Of a DNA stretch of 64,000 nt, positions 42,874 to 50,957 are shown piece after piece. Within the stretch, counting starts at the first letter, position 1. Each line of letters starts with the position of its first letter. This DNA comes from G965212005 sp965212005 (GTDB lineage: Bacteria > Pseudomonadota > Gammaproteobacteria > Porifericomitales > Porifericomitaceae). The notes under the pieces were generated by a model that saw nothing but the letters and a program-made list of their open reading frames with translations, did no database searches and was not told the DNA's origin. A program made the position numbers and the translations under genes. Location: positions 186,001-250,000 of the forward strand of contig OZ243038.1 in NCBI GenBank assembly GCA_965212005.1, in the 5' to 3' direction.

Positions 42874-43254
42874 ATGAAAAAACAGACAGACAACGTCGCC
42901 GCCACTGCGCGCACGGCGCGTGAGCAGGAAATCGGCCAGCACATAGGCTATCGCTATGACGTGAACTTGATTCCGGATTACTCTCGCCTGACCTCTTTTC
43001 TCAAGAAATACATCGCGCACATGGGATGGCAGGATCTGAATTGGCTGGAAGACGTGCACATGGGGTATGAAGACCAGCGTCCGGCGGTATTCGATCGCAA
43101 TATCAACGGCTGGGTGACTTTGCCTGCAGGCGTGAAACTTCCGGAAAATCAGCAAGACCGCGACATGCTGGCGCGCGAGTTACTGATCAAGTTTCAAATG
43201 TCTCCGGATCATCCCCTGGTTGAGTTGCGTCAGGCTTATGCGAAATCTGATTGA
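42874..43254 (+). CDS. Unrecognised 126-residue protein after mgsC
   Basis: I do not recognise this family. The protein is soluble-looking, acidic and charged, with no signal peptide or membrane span. Notable segments are IGYRYDVNLIPDYSRLTSF, FLKKYIAHMGWQDLNWLED and LPENQQDRDMLARELLIKF. The ATG at 42874 has GGGAGAG nine bases upstream; an in-frame start at 42805 lacks this. The coding pattern (GC-rich third positions, clean frame, proper ribosome site) argues it is real. Its place directly after mgsABC suggests an accessory subunit or regulator of the N-alkylglutamate synthase, which is inference from position only. Confidence 0.75.
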   Translation: MKKQTDNVAATARTAREQEIGQHIGYRYDVNLIPDYSRLTSFLKKYIAHMGWQDLNWLEDVHMGYEDQRPAVFDRNINGWVTLPAGVKLPENQQDRDMLARELLIKFQMSPDHPLVELRQAYAKSD

Positions 43255-43644
43255 TTGCTCCTGCTGGACCGCCGCGCTGAGCGCAGCGGCATATGTGCCT
43301 GTTACGGGCATCGTCGCCCGGTCATTGATCCAAGGCGGCCTGTACCTGGGGAATCTGAAATATCTTTCATATTAGATAGAAAGATATTTCATCCGACCGG
43401 CTGGAGGAACGACAGCTTTGAGCTCTTTGGGCGGTCAGCGCCGGTGCAGGTGGCAGGCAGATGACAGGCACTGAATGCAGGGCCATTGATAAAACTTCTC
43501 TCCTGTAGATTTTAGTCTATACTTGCTCATATACTTAAGAATCAGGTTAGCTTTCAGGTCGCATCAGTGCCTGAAAGCATGTTTGCCTTTATGTTGAGTC
43601 CATAACAACAACAGTGGCGGATTTATGATTGGGAGAATGATCTG
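43255..43644. other. 390-bp gap with inverted repeat, upstream of amt
   Basis: No gene is supported. It contains the 13-bp inverted repeat at 43356-43391 and an AT-rich promoter-like stretch at 43500-43545 (TATACT at 43518-43523, without a good -35). I searched for a sigma-54 GG-N10-GC element, expected for nitrogen control of amt, and did not find one. Confidence 0.5.
43356..43391. repeat. Perfect 13-bp inverted repeat
   Basis: TGAAATATCTTTC (43356-43368) and GAAAGATATTTCA (43379-43391) are separated by 10 nt. It can be a repressor operator or an RNA hairpin. There is no T-run after it, so a simple terminator is less likely. It is AT-rich against a GC-rich background. Confidence 0.7.
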
Positions 43645-45066
43645 ATGTCAGATGCCAACGAAGCCTTGCTGGTAATTTTTACCGAGTTCTACTATTGGAT
43701 CACGATTCCGTTGATGTTCTTGATCCACGTAGGATTCTGTATGTATGAGGTGGGCGCTTCGCGCTGGCGGAATCACATGCACACCCTGATGAAAAATACC
43801 ATGCTGATCCCGCTGGTCACAATAACCTTCTTCTTTTTCGGTTGGTGGCTGTATTTTGCGATGCCGAATGGACCCGGCATTACCGGCGGCCTGGTTGCGG
43901 CACCGCACGCCTTGCCGACCAGCGAATTGATGGGGACGCACATGGGGGGAGAGGCGTTTAGCGAGCAGTACGGACCGGATGATATGTTCTGGGCGCGCTT
44001 GAACGGTGTGTTCTGGGCCGCTTTCCTGCTGTTTTCCTGGACTGCGGCGTCTATTGTTTCCGGCTCAGTGATCGAGCGCATTCGCTCTTCGGCATTTTGG
44101 CTCGCTGCCATCCTGATCGGGTCAGTCATGTGGGTATTGGACGCTGCCTGGGGCTGGCATCCGGACGGCTGGATGGTGCAAAAGCTGGGCTACCACGATG
44201 CTTATGCCTCCGGCGTGATCCACGGGATTGCCGGGGGATTTGCACTCGGCATATTGATTGTGCTCGGTCCCCGCATCAATAAATTCCGCGCCGACGGGAC
44301 GCCACGCGTGATCCCGCCACAGAATCCATGGCTGATCTCAATCGGCCTGTTTCTAATCTACGTTGGGTTTTGGGGCTTCTATGTAGCGTGCAACGTGCCC
44401 ATAATCGACGTGGATCCAAGTGACTCCAGGCAATTTTTCTCAGCTACCAATATTTATGGTACACCGACCACGCTGTCTGCTATCACGGTTAACTTCCTGA
44501 TGTCATTGTCAGGCGGTTTGCTGATGGGGTACCTGGTCTCCAGAGGCGATCCTTTCTGGACTTACTCATCCGGCCTGGCTGGAATCATCACGGCATCCGC
44601 CGGCAACGATCTGTATCACCCGATACAGGCGATGCTGATCGGCGCGATCGGCGTATTATTTATGTATAAGATGCACTACTGGGTGGAGCGGCGCTTCAAG
44701 GTTGATGACGCAGTTGGCGCAGTGGCGGTGCATGGTTACGCTGGAGTAGCCGGATTGATCATCTCGGGATTTGTGCTGTGGGGATACCCGTCCTCGATGA
44801 ATACGGAATACGCGACGATAACCCCGTGGGGACAGACGATCGGTGCCGTCATCATGTTCTTTGTGCTGGGGTTTTTGCCGGCTTGGATCTTGGCGAGGAT
44901 CCTGCAGTCCTTCGGCATTCTGAGGGTTCCTCGGGCAATCGAGTTGGCAGGGCTGGACTTGGCAGAGATTCACACCCGTGCCATCGATGCCCAGGAATTC
45001 AGGCAGGCGAACGAAGAGTTTGAACGGCGCGAACTGGCCTCGTCGCCTTCCGGCGGCGACAGTTAG
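43645..45066 (+). CDS. Ammonium/methylammonium transporter family protein
   Basis: A 473-residue Amt/Rh-family channel with about eleven membrane spans. The two pore histidines have counterparts in GVIHGIAGGFALG and GAVAVHGYAGVAG. Other conserved segments such as WGWHPDGWMVQKLGYHDAY, FSWTAASIVSGSVIERI and LIYVGFWGFYVACN are family-like but diverged. No signal peptide is seen and the N-terminus begins directly with a span. The C-terminal tail is long and charged. It sits in the amine cluster, immediately before a small membrane protein and not beside a GlnK/PII gene as classical amtB would be. Methylamine or another small amine is a plausible substrate, inferred from context. Confidence 0.85.
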   Translation: MSDANEALLVIFTEFYYWITIPLMFLIHVGFCMYEVGASRWRNHMHTLMKNTMLIPLVTITFFFFGWWLYFAMPNGPGITGGLVAAPHALPTSELMGTHMGGEAFSEQYGPDDMFWARLNGVFWAAFLLFSWTAASIVSGSVIERIRSSAFWLAAILIGSVMWVLDAAWGWHPDGWMVQKLGYHDAYASGVIHGIAGGFALGILIVLGPRINKFRADGTPRVIPPQNPWLISIGLFLIYVGFWGFYVACNVPIIDVDPSDSRQFFSATNIYGTPTTLSAITVNFLMSLSGGLLMGYLVSRGDPFWTYSSGLAGIITASAGNDLYHPIQAMLIGAIGVLFMYKMHYWVERRFKVDDAVGAVAVHGYAGVAGLIISGFVLWGYPSSMNTEYATITPWGQTIGAVIMFFVLGFLPAWILARILQSFGILRVPRAIELAGLDLAEIHTRAIDAQEFRQANEEFERRELASSPSGGDS

Positions 45067-45152
45067 CCGGATTCTTGACGGCGTTTTCTCGCGTTGCCGG
45101 GTACAGAGCATGAAATGACGTTCGTTGAACAACAGCAGAGGAGAAATAGATA

Positions 45153-45368
45153 ATGACAACAGGTGCGTTTGAAAACTGGGCCGTTGACGTTTCGACCCTG
45201 GGTCCCTTGTATCCTTTTGTAGGCTGGGAGGGGCTGATGACCTTTGTGGGCGTGGCTTTATGGATCGCGTGGCACGTGTGGCAGATTTCCAGCGAATCCA
45301 ATGAATGGGAAAATGACTTGCAGAAGTTTGGGGGCAAGCCGTTACCGAAAGAAGAATATCACGAGTAG
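45153..45368 (+). CDS. 71-residue single-span membrane protein
   Basis: I do not recognise a named family. The protein has one membrane span (about 25-45, GLMTFVGVALWIAWHVWQI) and a charged C-terminal tail. GAGGAGA lies nine bases before the ATG, so translation is likely. It follows the Amt-type gene by 86 bp in the same direction. A small partner or regulator of the transporter is a reasonable guess. Confidence 0.7.
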   Translation: MTTGAFENWAVDVSTLGPLYPFVGWEGLMTFVGVALWIAWHVWQISSESNEWENDLQKFGGKPLPKEEYHE

Positions 45369-45483
45369 AAGCGGGTCGCTGCCCGTCGCAGATAGAATAT
45401 ATCGGCCCTGCATTCCGGGTTGCAGTCAGTCCCGCTGCCGCTTTTCCGATCCTTGCCATCAGCATGGGGGTGCGTCCGTTGGG

Positions 45484-45864
45484 TTGCGTTATTTGTTTGT
45501 CTACGGGAGTCTGCTCAGTGGCACGGGTATTCCCTGGATAGACGGCGTCCTGCATCGCTGCTGCAGGGAGTTGGGCCATGCATGGATCGACGCCGTGCGC
45601 TTGGACTTGGGTCTTTATCCGGGCGCGCAGCCTGCGCGTGGCAGCAGGCTGCAGGGGAAATTGTTGTTCATGCAGCGGCATGCCTGCGCGCTGCTCGCCA
45701 GATTGGACCGCTACGAAGCCTTCCATCCCGCCTGTCCGCGGCGCAGCGAGTTTCTGCGCACAGCGGTCAGAGTTCACCTGGTGCGGGGCAGGGAAGATTG
45801 GGCCTGGGCCTATCTTTACAATCGTGCCGCGATGGTGCATCGGGTCTGCACCGGCGGCGGGTAG
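45484..45864 (+). CDS. Gamma-glutamylcyclotransferase-like (AIG2/GGCT fold) protein
   Basis: A 126-residue protein starts LRYLFVYGSLLSGTG, the phosphate-like loop of the GGCT/AIG2 fold. LARLDRYEAFHP supplies the glutamate in the position of the catalytic acid, followed by a second conserved strand. Family members release an amino acid or amine from a gamma-glutamyl compound with formation of 5-oxoproline. The start is a TTG at 45484 preceded by GGGGG; no in-frame ATG fits. It lies between the transporter pair and gmaS, which makes a gamma-glutamyl amide, so a role in turning over such amides is plausible but unproven. Confidence 0.65.
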   Translation: MRYLFVYGSLLSGTGIPWIDGVLHRCCRELGHAWIDAVRLDLGLYPGAQPARGSRLQGKLLFMQRHACALLARLDRYEAFHPACPRRSEFLRTAVRVHLVRGREDWAWAYLYNRAAMVHRVCTGGG

Positions 45865-46125
45865 CCGGAAGCTGGAAACGCGCGCCCGGTCGGCTGAAAC
45901 CTTCCGCCATCAAGGAGCTTGCCGCCTGTACGGGTCAGTTTTTCGATTTTCTGCCGCGTGCTTCCGCTCGTCCTGCGTGACATTTGTGCCAGGCAGCAGA
46001 CCCGCCCGGGTTAATGGTCAAGGGCTCTGTTCCAGGCTTCAGGCAGCCAATGCCGCGAGGCATATATTCGCTGCTGTGGCACTGGGGAAGCCTGACCGAG
46101 AGCAGGGAAGGCAGTACGGACCTGC

Positions 46126-47433
46126 TCAGCAATCCAGTGTCTGCTCCCGTTCCCAGTCGCTAAGATAGGCAGCATAGTCCTGCCATTCTTCCATCTTGAG
46201 CTTGACATAAGCATCGATCAATTCATTGCCCAGGGACTGGCGCAACAGCTTGCTTTTATCCAGCAGGCGCAGTGCGTCCAGCAGGGTGGTCGGCAGCTTT
46301 CTTGCCGCGCGGACACTGTGCCTTTCCTGGTACATGTTGATGTGCAGCGGCTTGCCGGGATCTCGTTTCTCCTGAATGCCCTCCAGCCCGGCCGCGAGAA
46401 TCGCGGCCTGCAGCAAGTACGGATTGGTGGAGCCATCCATCAGCCGCAACTCGAAACGCCCGGCGGCCGGCACCCGGATCATATGTGTGCGGTTGTTGCC
46501 GGAATAGGTGACGGCATTGGGAGACCAGGTTGCGCCAGAGCGTGTTTGCGGGGCATTGATGCGCTTGTAGCTGTTGATGGTCGGATTGAAGATGGCGCAC
46601 AATTCCGTGGCGTGGTGGACGATGCCGCCGAGAAAGTGGTAGGCAACGGCAGACAGTCCCAGCGCGTCGCTTTTGCTCAGAAACAGGTTGCGGCTGCCGG
46701 CTTTATTCCACAGCGATACGTGGGCGTGGCAACCGTTTCCCGTCAGATGTTGGAACGGCTTGGGCATGAACGTGGCACGCAGGCCGTGGTTTTCAGCGAT
46801 GGTTTTCACCATGAACTTGAAAAAAACATGCCGATCTGCCGTCAGCAGCGCATCGCTGTAGTCCCAGTTCATCTCGAATTGCCCATTGGCGTCTTCATGA
46901 TCGTTTTGGTAAGGTGCCCAGCCCAGTTTGATCATGTAGTTGCAGATTTCACTGATCACCGGGCTGCGCCGCATCAGGGACTGTTGGTCATAACAGGGTT
47001 TGCTCTGCTTGTCCGCCGGATCGGATATTGCGTTTCCCTCCGAGTTGAGCAAAAAGTACTCGCATTCGACGCCGCTCTTCATGCGATAGCCTTTTTTCAA
47101 GGCATGGGCAATTTGGCGTCTCAGGATCACGCGGGGGGCGGATTCCACCTCTCTGCCGTGCATCCACAGGTCGGCGGCCAGCCAGCCCATTTCCGGCTGC
47201 CAGGGCAACTGGATCAGGCTGCCGGCATCCGGCACGGCAAACATGTCCGGGTCCGCCGGAGTCATGTCCAGCCAGGTGGCGAACCCGGCAAAGCCAGCCC
47301 CTTCTTTTTGCATGACGCCGATAGCCCGGGCCGGCACCAGCTTGGCGCGCAGGACGCCGAACAGGTCTACGAAACTGATAAGGAAATACTCAATCTTTTT
47401 TTCCTTAGCTATTTTTTGCAGGTCTTTTCCCAT
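46126..47433 (-). CDS. gmaS: Gamma-glutamylmethylamide synthetase (GSIII-type)
   Basis: A 435-residue ligase of the type III glutamine-synthetase/GmaS family, the usual first enzyme of the N-methylglutamate pathway: methylamine plus glutamate plus ATP give gamma-glutamylmethylamide. It has the N-terminal EYFLISFVDLFGVLRAK, the acidic VECEYFLL, HEDANGQFEMNWDYSDAL, GNGCHAHVSLW and INSYKRINAP motifs. Length matches known GmaS proteins. GGAGGA lies seven bases before the ATG. It is transcribed opposite to the rest of the cluster from its own promoter. The related enzyme GlnT makes glutamine, and sequence alone does not fully separate the two; the mgs neighbours favour GmaS. Confidence 0.85.
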   Translation of the reverse strand: MGKDLQKIAKEKKIEYFLISFVDLFGVLRAKLVPARAIGVMQKEGAGFAGFATWLDMTPADPDMFAVPDAGSLIQLPWQPEMGWLAADLWMHGREVESAPRVILRRQIAHALKKGYRMKSGVECEYFLLNSEGNAISDPADKQSKPCYDQQSLMRRSPVISEICNYMIKLGWAPYQNDHEDANGQFEMNWDYSDALLTADRHVFFKFMVKTIAENHGLRATFMPKPFQHLTGNGCHAHVSLWNKAGSRNLFLSKSDALGLSAVAYHFLGGIVHHATELCAIFNPTINSYKRINAPQTRSGATWSPNAVTYSGNNRTHMIRVPAAGRFELRLMDGSTNPYLLQAAILAAGLEGIQEKRDPGKPLHINMYQERHSVRAARKLPTTLLDALRLLDKSKLLRQSLGNELIDAYVKLKMEEWQDYAAYLSDWEREQTLDC

Positions 47434-47641
47434 TTATTGCTCCTCCTTCGTGCGTCAGCCCCGGGACTGGCCGGTCCCAGTCGGGGACTGCGGCAGATGA
47501 CTGCAATGGCTAAAGACAATCGCTGTATCTACCGGCTGGCAGGTGCCGGCCGGCCTTTTCGAGCCTTGCTGTGCTGACCCTTGATTCCGGTGCGTTCCTC
47601 TCCTATCCAATGAGGGCCCCGTTTGATCTTTCTTCGGAGTG

Positions 47642-47670
47642 ATTATATCAGTGTCTTTTAATCCTGTTGA
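47642..47670 (-). promoter_or_regulatory. Promoter of gmaS
   Basis: On the minus strand TCAACA (47670-47665), a 17-nt spacer and a perfect TATAAT (47647-47642). The leader to the gmaS ATG is about 200 nt. Confidence 0.5.
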
Positions 47671-47771
47671 TAAAGTTGTCCGCGCAGAGAGATATACTGC
47701 CTGCTCCGATAAATGAGCGAGCATAATGGAATATTGGTTACCGGAAACCATTGGTCCCCGGATTTTGTGCT

Positions 47772-48530
47772 GTGCAATGTAGCGCCACGCTGCCATTGCT
47801 GATCGTCAAACTGGGCTCTGTCCCGGATACGCTGCTGGGCAGCGCAGGCGATTTCCAGCATTATTTTTGCCGTGGCTTGGGCGTTCCACTGGATAGGTGC
47901 CGAATCGTTGAAGTCGCCAGGGGAGCTTCTTTGCCGCCTGTCGGAAGCTTCTCTGGAGCGATCTTGAGCGGTTCCGGCAGCATGGTCAGCGAAGTTCATG
48001 CCTGGAGAGGCCCCTTGGAGAGTTGGCTGCATCGAAGCTTGGAGCGGGAAATTCCCTTGCTGGGCGTGTGCTATGGCCATCAGTTACTGGCACATATCCT
48101 GGGAGGACAAGTGGATTGGGCGCCGGCGGGTCCGGAATTTGGCACTTTTCGAATCATGCTGAGCAAACAAGGGCGGCAGGATCCGCTTTTTGCCGGGTTA
48201 GGCCCTGAATTGCGCTGCCAGCAATGGCATCGGCAGGCAGTACTGAAAATACCGCCAGGGGCGCGTATTCTGGCGCACAGCCCAGGCATGGATTGCCAGG
48301 CATTTGCCTGGGGAGAGCGTGCCTGGGGCATCCAATTCCACGCTGAATTCACTCCAGCCGTGGTGCGCGGCTTCATTGCCGCACGCCGTCCCCTGTTGCG
48401 GAAACTAAACGCGAACGTGCAGCAGATACAAGCCGAACTGGAAGACAGCGGGCATGGTCGGAGGGTGCTGCGCAATTTTGCCGATGCCGCCCGTTCTGCT
48501 TCGGTCGCCGGTGCATTTCGCGCTGACTAA
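47772..48530 (+). CDS. Class I glutamine amidotransferase-like protein
   Basis: A GATase-1 fold protein of about 252 residues. The nucleophile elbow is LLGVCYGHQLLAHILGG and the His/Glu pair is in GIQFHAEF, so the catalytic triad is present. No synthetase domain is fused. Such stand-alone proteins hydrolyse gamma-glutamyl amide bonds of mostly unknown compounds. The GTG at 47772 is favoured; a TTG at 47751 is possible. It is divergent to gmaS, so it may act on a gamma-glutamyl product of the same pathway. That link rests on position. Confidence 0.75.
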   Translation: MQCSATLPLLIVKLGSVPDTLLGSAGDFQHYFCRGLGVPLDRCRIVEVARGASLPPVGSFSGAILSGSGSMVSEVHAWRGPLESWLHRSLEREIPLLGVCYGHQLLAHILGGQVDWAPAGPEFGTFRIMLSKQGRQDPLFAGLGPELRCQQWHRQAVLKIPPGARILAHSPGMDCQAFAWGERAWGIQFHAEFTPAVVRGFIAARRPLLRKLNANVQQIQAELEDSGHGRRVLRNFADAARSASVAGAFRAD

Positions 48531-48771
48531 AATTCCTTGCGTATAAGTAAGGCTTCATTGGATTTCATCGGCTCAAAGCTGACTTCATTGTGATTGTACT
48601 GGTAATGGGCACAATGGAAGAGATGATTTTCCAGGCTGACAGCCTTCATTAAAGGCGGGCTCCAAGACTTATTTGCGATGGCAGGGGACGGCAAGTATTG
48701 AGCAGGGATGCTCCGGTGGGATTCAGTAAATTGGGCAGACGGTCATGGTACGGTCGCATACAGCGTAAATC

Positions 48772-50388
48772 TCAGAATTGCTTGCTGACCCCGAGGTTGA
48801 ATTGTGTTCGCCGGTACCTGTAGAACTCTACGTTGGATAAGTTTCTTTCCCGGTCGATCGATATTTCCGGCGTGAGGCCAAACAGGTTCCAGTCTCTTTT
48901 TCTGAGAGTAAGAGTAAACGTAGTGCGCTTCTCATTGCGCCGCACGCCTCCTAAAGCAGTCGCTGAATCATAGCGTGTGTGTGCATAACGCACGCCGATC
49001 CGGGCAGAGATGCCGAACTTGAATTCGCGCTGGATGCCAGCGGCAATGGAAGGAGAGGAGGAAGAAAAATGTCCGCTGTTGGCAATTGTGCGGGCGAAAG
49101 CCAAATTCAAGTCCATGGTGCTGACCGGATCCAATCCGAACGACAGGGCTCCAGCCGTATAGAATACATATCCATTGGCCCTGAAGTTATTTCGATAGCG
49201 GCGCTTAAGGAGTTGTGCGTTTTCTCGCAGGCTCAGATTCCGCAGAAGCCGATGCTCGTTGGCCAGTTCCAGGCCAAATTCGTAGTTGTAGGGAGAACTG
49301 CTAAGCCAGCGGCGCCCGACCAGTGCAGTCAGATCAGTAGCACTACCGGGACGCAGCCAGCGCAAGCCCAGAGAGGTCCGGGCAATGGTGTCATCTGCAA
49401 CGGATCCTTTGTAATTGCGTTGATTGCCGATGCCTCGCGTGACCAATTGCCAGTTTTGAGACAATGGATGTCTCCAGAGGGCAGCGGCTTCCCAGGTCAG
49501 ACCTATGCCGCTTCGTTTTTGCGAGTCCGGATCCAGATCAAACAGCAGATCGCCAATGCGGATAGATTCGTTTGAGGGGGCAGAGTTAATGTTCGTGTCC
49601 GGAGATATCCCCATGCCAATGTGTAGCTGCCAGCCGCGCCGGGCCCGGATGGCGTCGAGAAAGCGCTGCACGGTTGGCTGTACCCCTTCGGGCGGCTTGG
49701 TAGCCAGCACGTACTCAAAATGATAGCGGGCGCTTTCGTCTTCGCCGGACAGGAAGAGAGCGCGTGCCAGTTCCAGGCGCACCCGGATTTCCTGTGGACG
49801 GTTCGTGAGAATCTCGCGGAAATGTTTGGCTGCCTGGGCATAATTTTTGTTTTTCAGGGCACCGAGGCCCAGCAGGAATTCCACTTCGGTTTGATCCGCT
49901 TGCGGTTGGTCTTTCAGCTCCTGCAAAATAGCCAGGGCTTCGTCGGTTTTCTGCAAGTGCATGAGCGCACGCGCGAGCTGTTGCTGAGCCGGGATCAGTC
50001 CCGGATATTCCTGCAGCAGCGCAAGCAGCCGCGCGGCGGCTGCTTGCGGTTGTTTCAGACTGAGTTCGACAACGGCGCTAAGCAACTCGATCGTTGCCAG
50101 GTCCGCATTTGGGTCGTTACGCAGCAGGGACAGCACGGCCAGCGCCTCCCGCGGCTTTCCCTTGCGTAGCAGTTGCGTTGCCAGGGATAGCGAGACCGGT
50201 ACCACGATCGCTTCCGGTGCCGCAGCGGGATCCTCCGCGTCAACCCCAGCAGATGCTGCCGGCTGGGCGTTGCCTTGCTGGCTGATTGCCACGCCGGGTA
50301 ATCCGAAGGCGCACAGTGTGAGCAACGCGAAACGAGACAAATCGCTCAGAGAAAAGCGGAGCACCCAGAGAAATGGCGACGGTTGCAA
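48772..50388 (-). CDS. Slam-like (DUF560) outer-membrane protein with TPR domain
   Basis: A 538-residue protein with an N-terminal signal-like segment (FALLTLCAFGLPGVAIS), a periplasmic TPR region (about 65-250, e.g. ALAVLSLLRNDPNADLATI) and a C-terminal beta-barrel (about 255-538) ending in a phenylalanine (FNLGVSKQF). This matches DUF560/Slam proteins, which move lipoproteins or secreted cargo to the cell surface (type XI secretion). The start is uncertain: a TTG at 50388 or a GTG shortly downstream. It begins 26 bp after the infC stop, in the slot where rpmI-rplT normally follow. No obvious surface-lipoprotein cargo gene is adjacent. Confidence 0.72.
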   Translation of the reverse strand: MQPSPFLWVLRFSLSDLSRFALLTLCAFGLPGVAISQQGNAQPAASAGVDAEDPAAAPEAIVVPVSLSLATQLLRKGKPREALAVLSLLRNDPNADLATIELLSAVVELSLKQPQAAAARLLALLQEYPGLIPAQQQLARALMHLQKTDEALAILQELKDQPQADQTEVEFLLGLGALKNKNYAQAAKHFREILTNRPQEIRVRLELARALFLSGEDESARYHFEYVLATKPPEGVQPTVQRFLDAIRARRGWQLHIGMGISPDTNINSAPSNESIRIGDLLFDLDPDSQKRSGIGLTWEAAALWRHPLSQNWQLVTRGIGNQRNYKGSVADDTIARTSLGLRWLRPGSATDLTALVGRRWLSSSPYNYEFGLELANEHRLLRNLSLRENAQLLKRRYRNNFRANGYVFYTAGALSFGLDPVSTMDLNLAFARTIANSGHFSSSSPSIAAGIQREFKFGISARIGVRYAHTRYDSATALGGVRRNEKRTTFTLTLRKRDWNLFGLTPEISIDRERNLSNVEFYRYRRTQFNLGVSKQF

Positions 50389-50414
50389 TGCGGCGGCGGG
50401 GTTAAAGTTTGCCG

Positions 50415-50936
50415 CTAGCGGCTTGTCGGTGTCGGCGCCACCACCATGGTCATCAATTTTCCGGCTAATTTGGCTTCCTGCTCTATCATGCCCAGTGTCC
50501 CGATGTCCTGGGTGATGCGATCCAGCACTTGCGTGCCTCGCTCCGCGTGCACCATCTCGCGACCGCGGAAACGCACTGTAACTTTTACCTTATCTCCCTG
50601 TTCCAGGAAGCGCATCAGACTGCGTACTTTTATATCGTAGTCTCCCTTGCCGATATTGGGGCGAAACTTGATCTCCTTAACCTGGAATTGCTTGCGTTTG
50701 CGCCGTGTAAATTGCCATTTCTTGCTTTGTTGGAACAGATACTTGCCGTAATCCATGACGCGGCACACTGGAGGCTCGGCGCCAGGCACGATCTCAACCA
50801 GGTCTAGATCCTCCGCAGTCGCTGCTTGCATGGCTGCCTCCAGCTCCATAATGCCGACTTGACTGCCGTCAGCTCCTATCAGGCGGACGCGGTCAGCCTT
50901 AATCTCTTCGTTTAACCGGTGTCTTTCGTCTGCGAT
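50415..50936 (-). CDS. infC: Translation initiation factor IF-3
   Basis: IF-3 keeps ribosomal subunits apart and checks the start codon. The N-terminal RLNEEIKADRVRLIGADGSQ, the linker with PPVCRVMDYGKYLFQQSKK, and the C-terminal VKEIKFRPNIGKGDYDIKV and KVTVRFRGREM are diagnostic. The conserved N-terminus lies upstream of the first ATG (50849). The only start candidates are ATC codons at 50936 (preferred, GGGAG ten bases upstream) or 50945; no ATG, GTG or TTG lies between the thrS stop and the conserved region. With ATC at 50936 the protein has 173 residues. A rare AUU/AUC start is the known basis of infC autoregulation in E. coli. Confidence 0.93.
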   Translation of the reverse strand: MADERHRLNEEIKADRVRLIGADGSQVGIMELEAAMQAATAEDLDLVEIVPGAEPPVCRVMDYGKYLFQQSKKWQFTRRKRKQFQVKEIKFRPNIGKGDYDIKVRSLMRFLEQGDKVKVTVRFRGREMVHAERGTQVLDRITQDIGTLGMIEQEAKLAGKLMTMVVAPTPTSR

Positions 50937-50957
50937 TAGCTGGATACTCCCGTTGGG

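Noticed and set aside
43255..43644. Sigma-54 promoter for the Amt-type gene
   Set aside because: GGCACTGAATGC near 43470 has the wrong spacing (8 instead of 10 bases between GG and GC).
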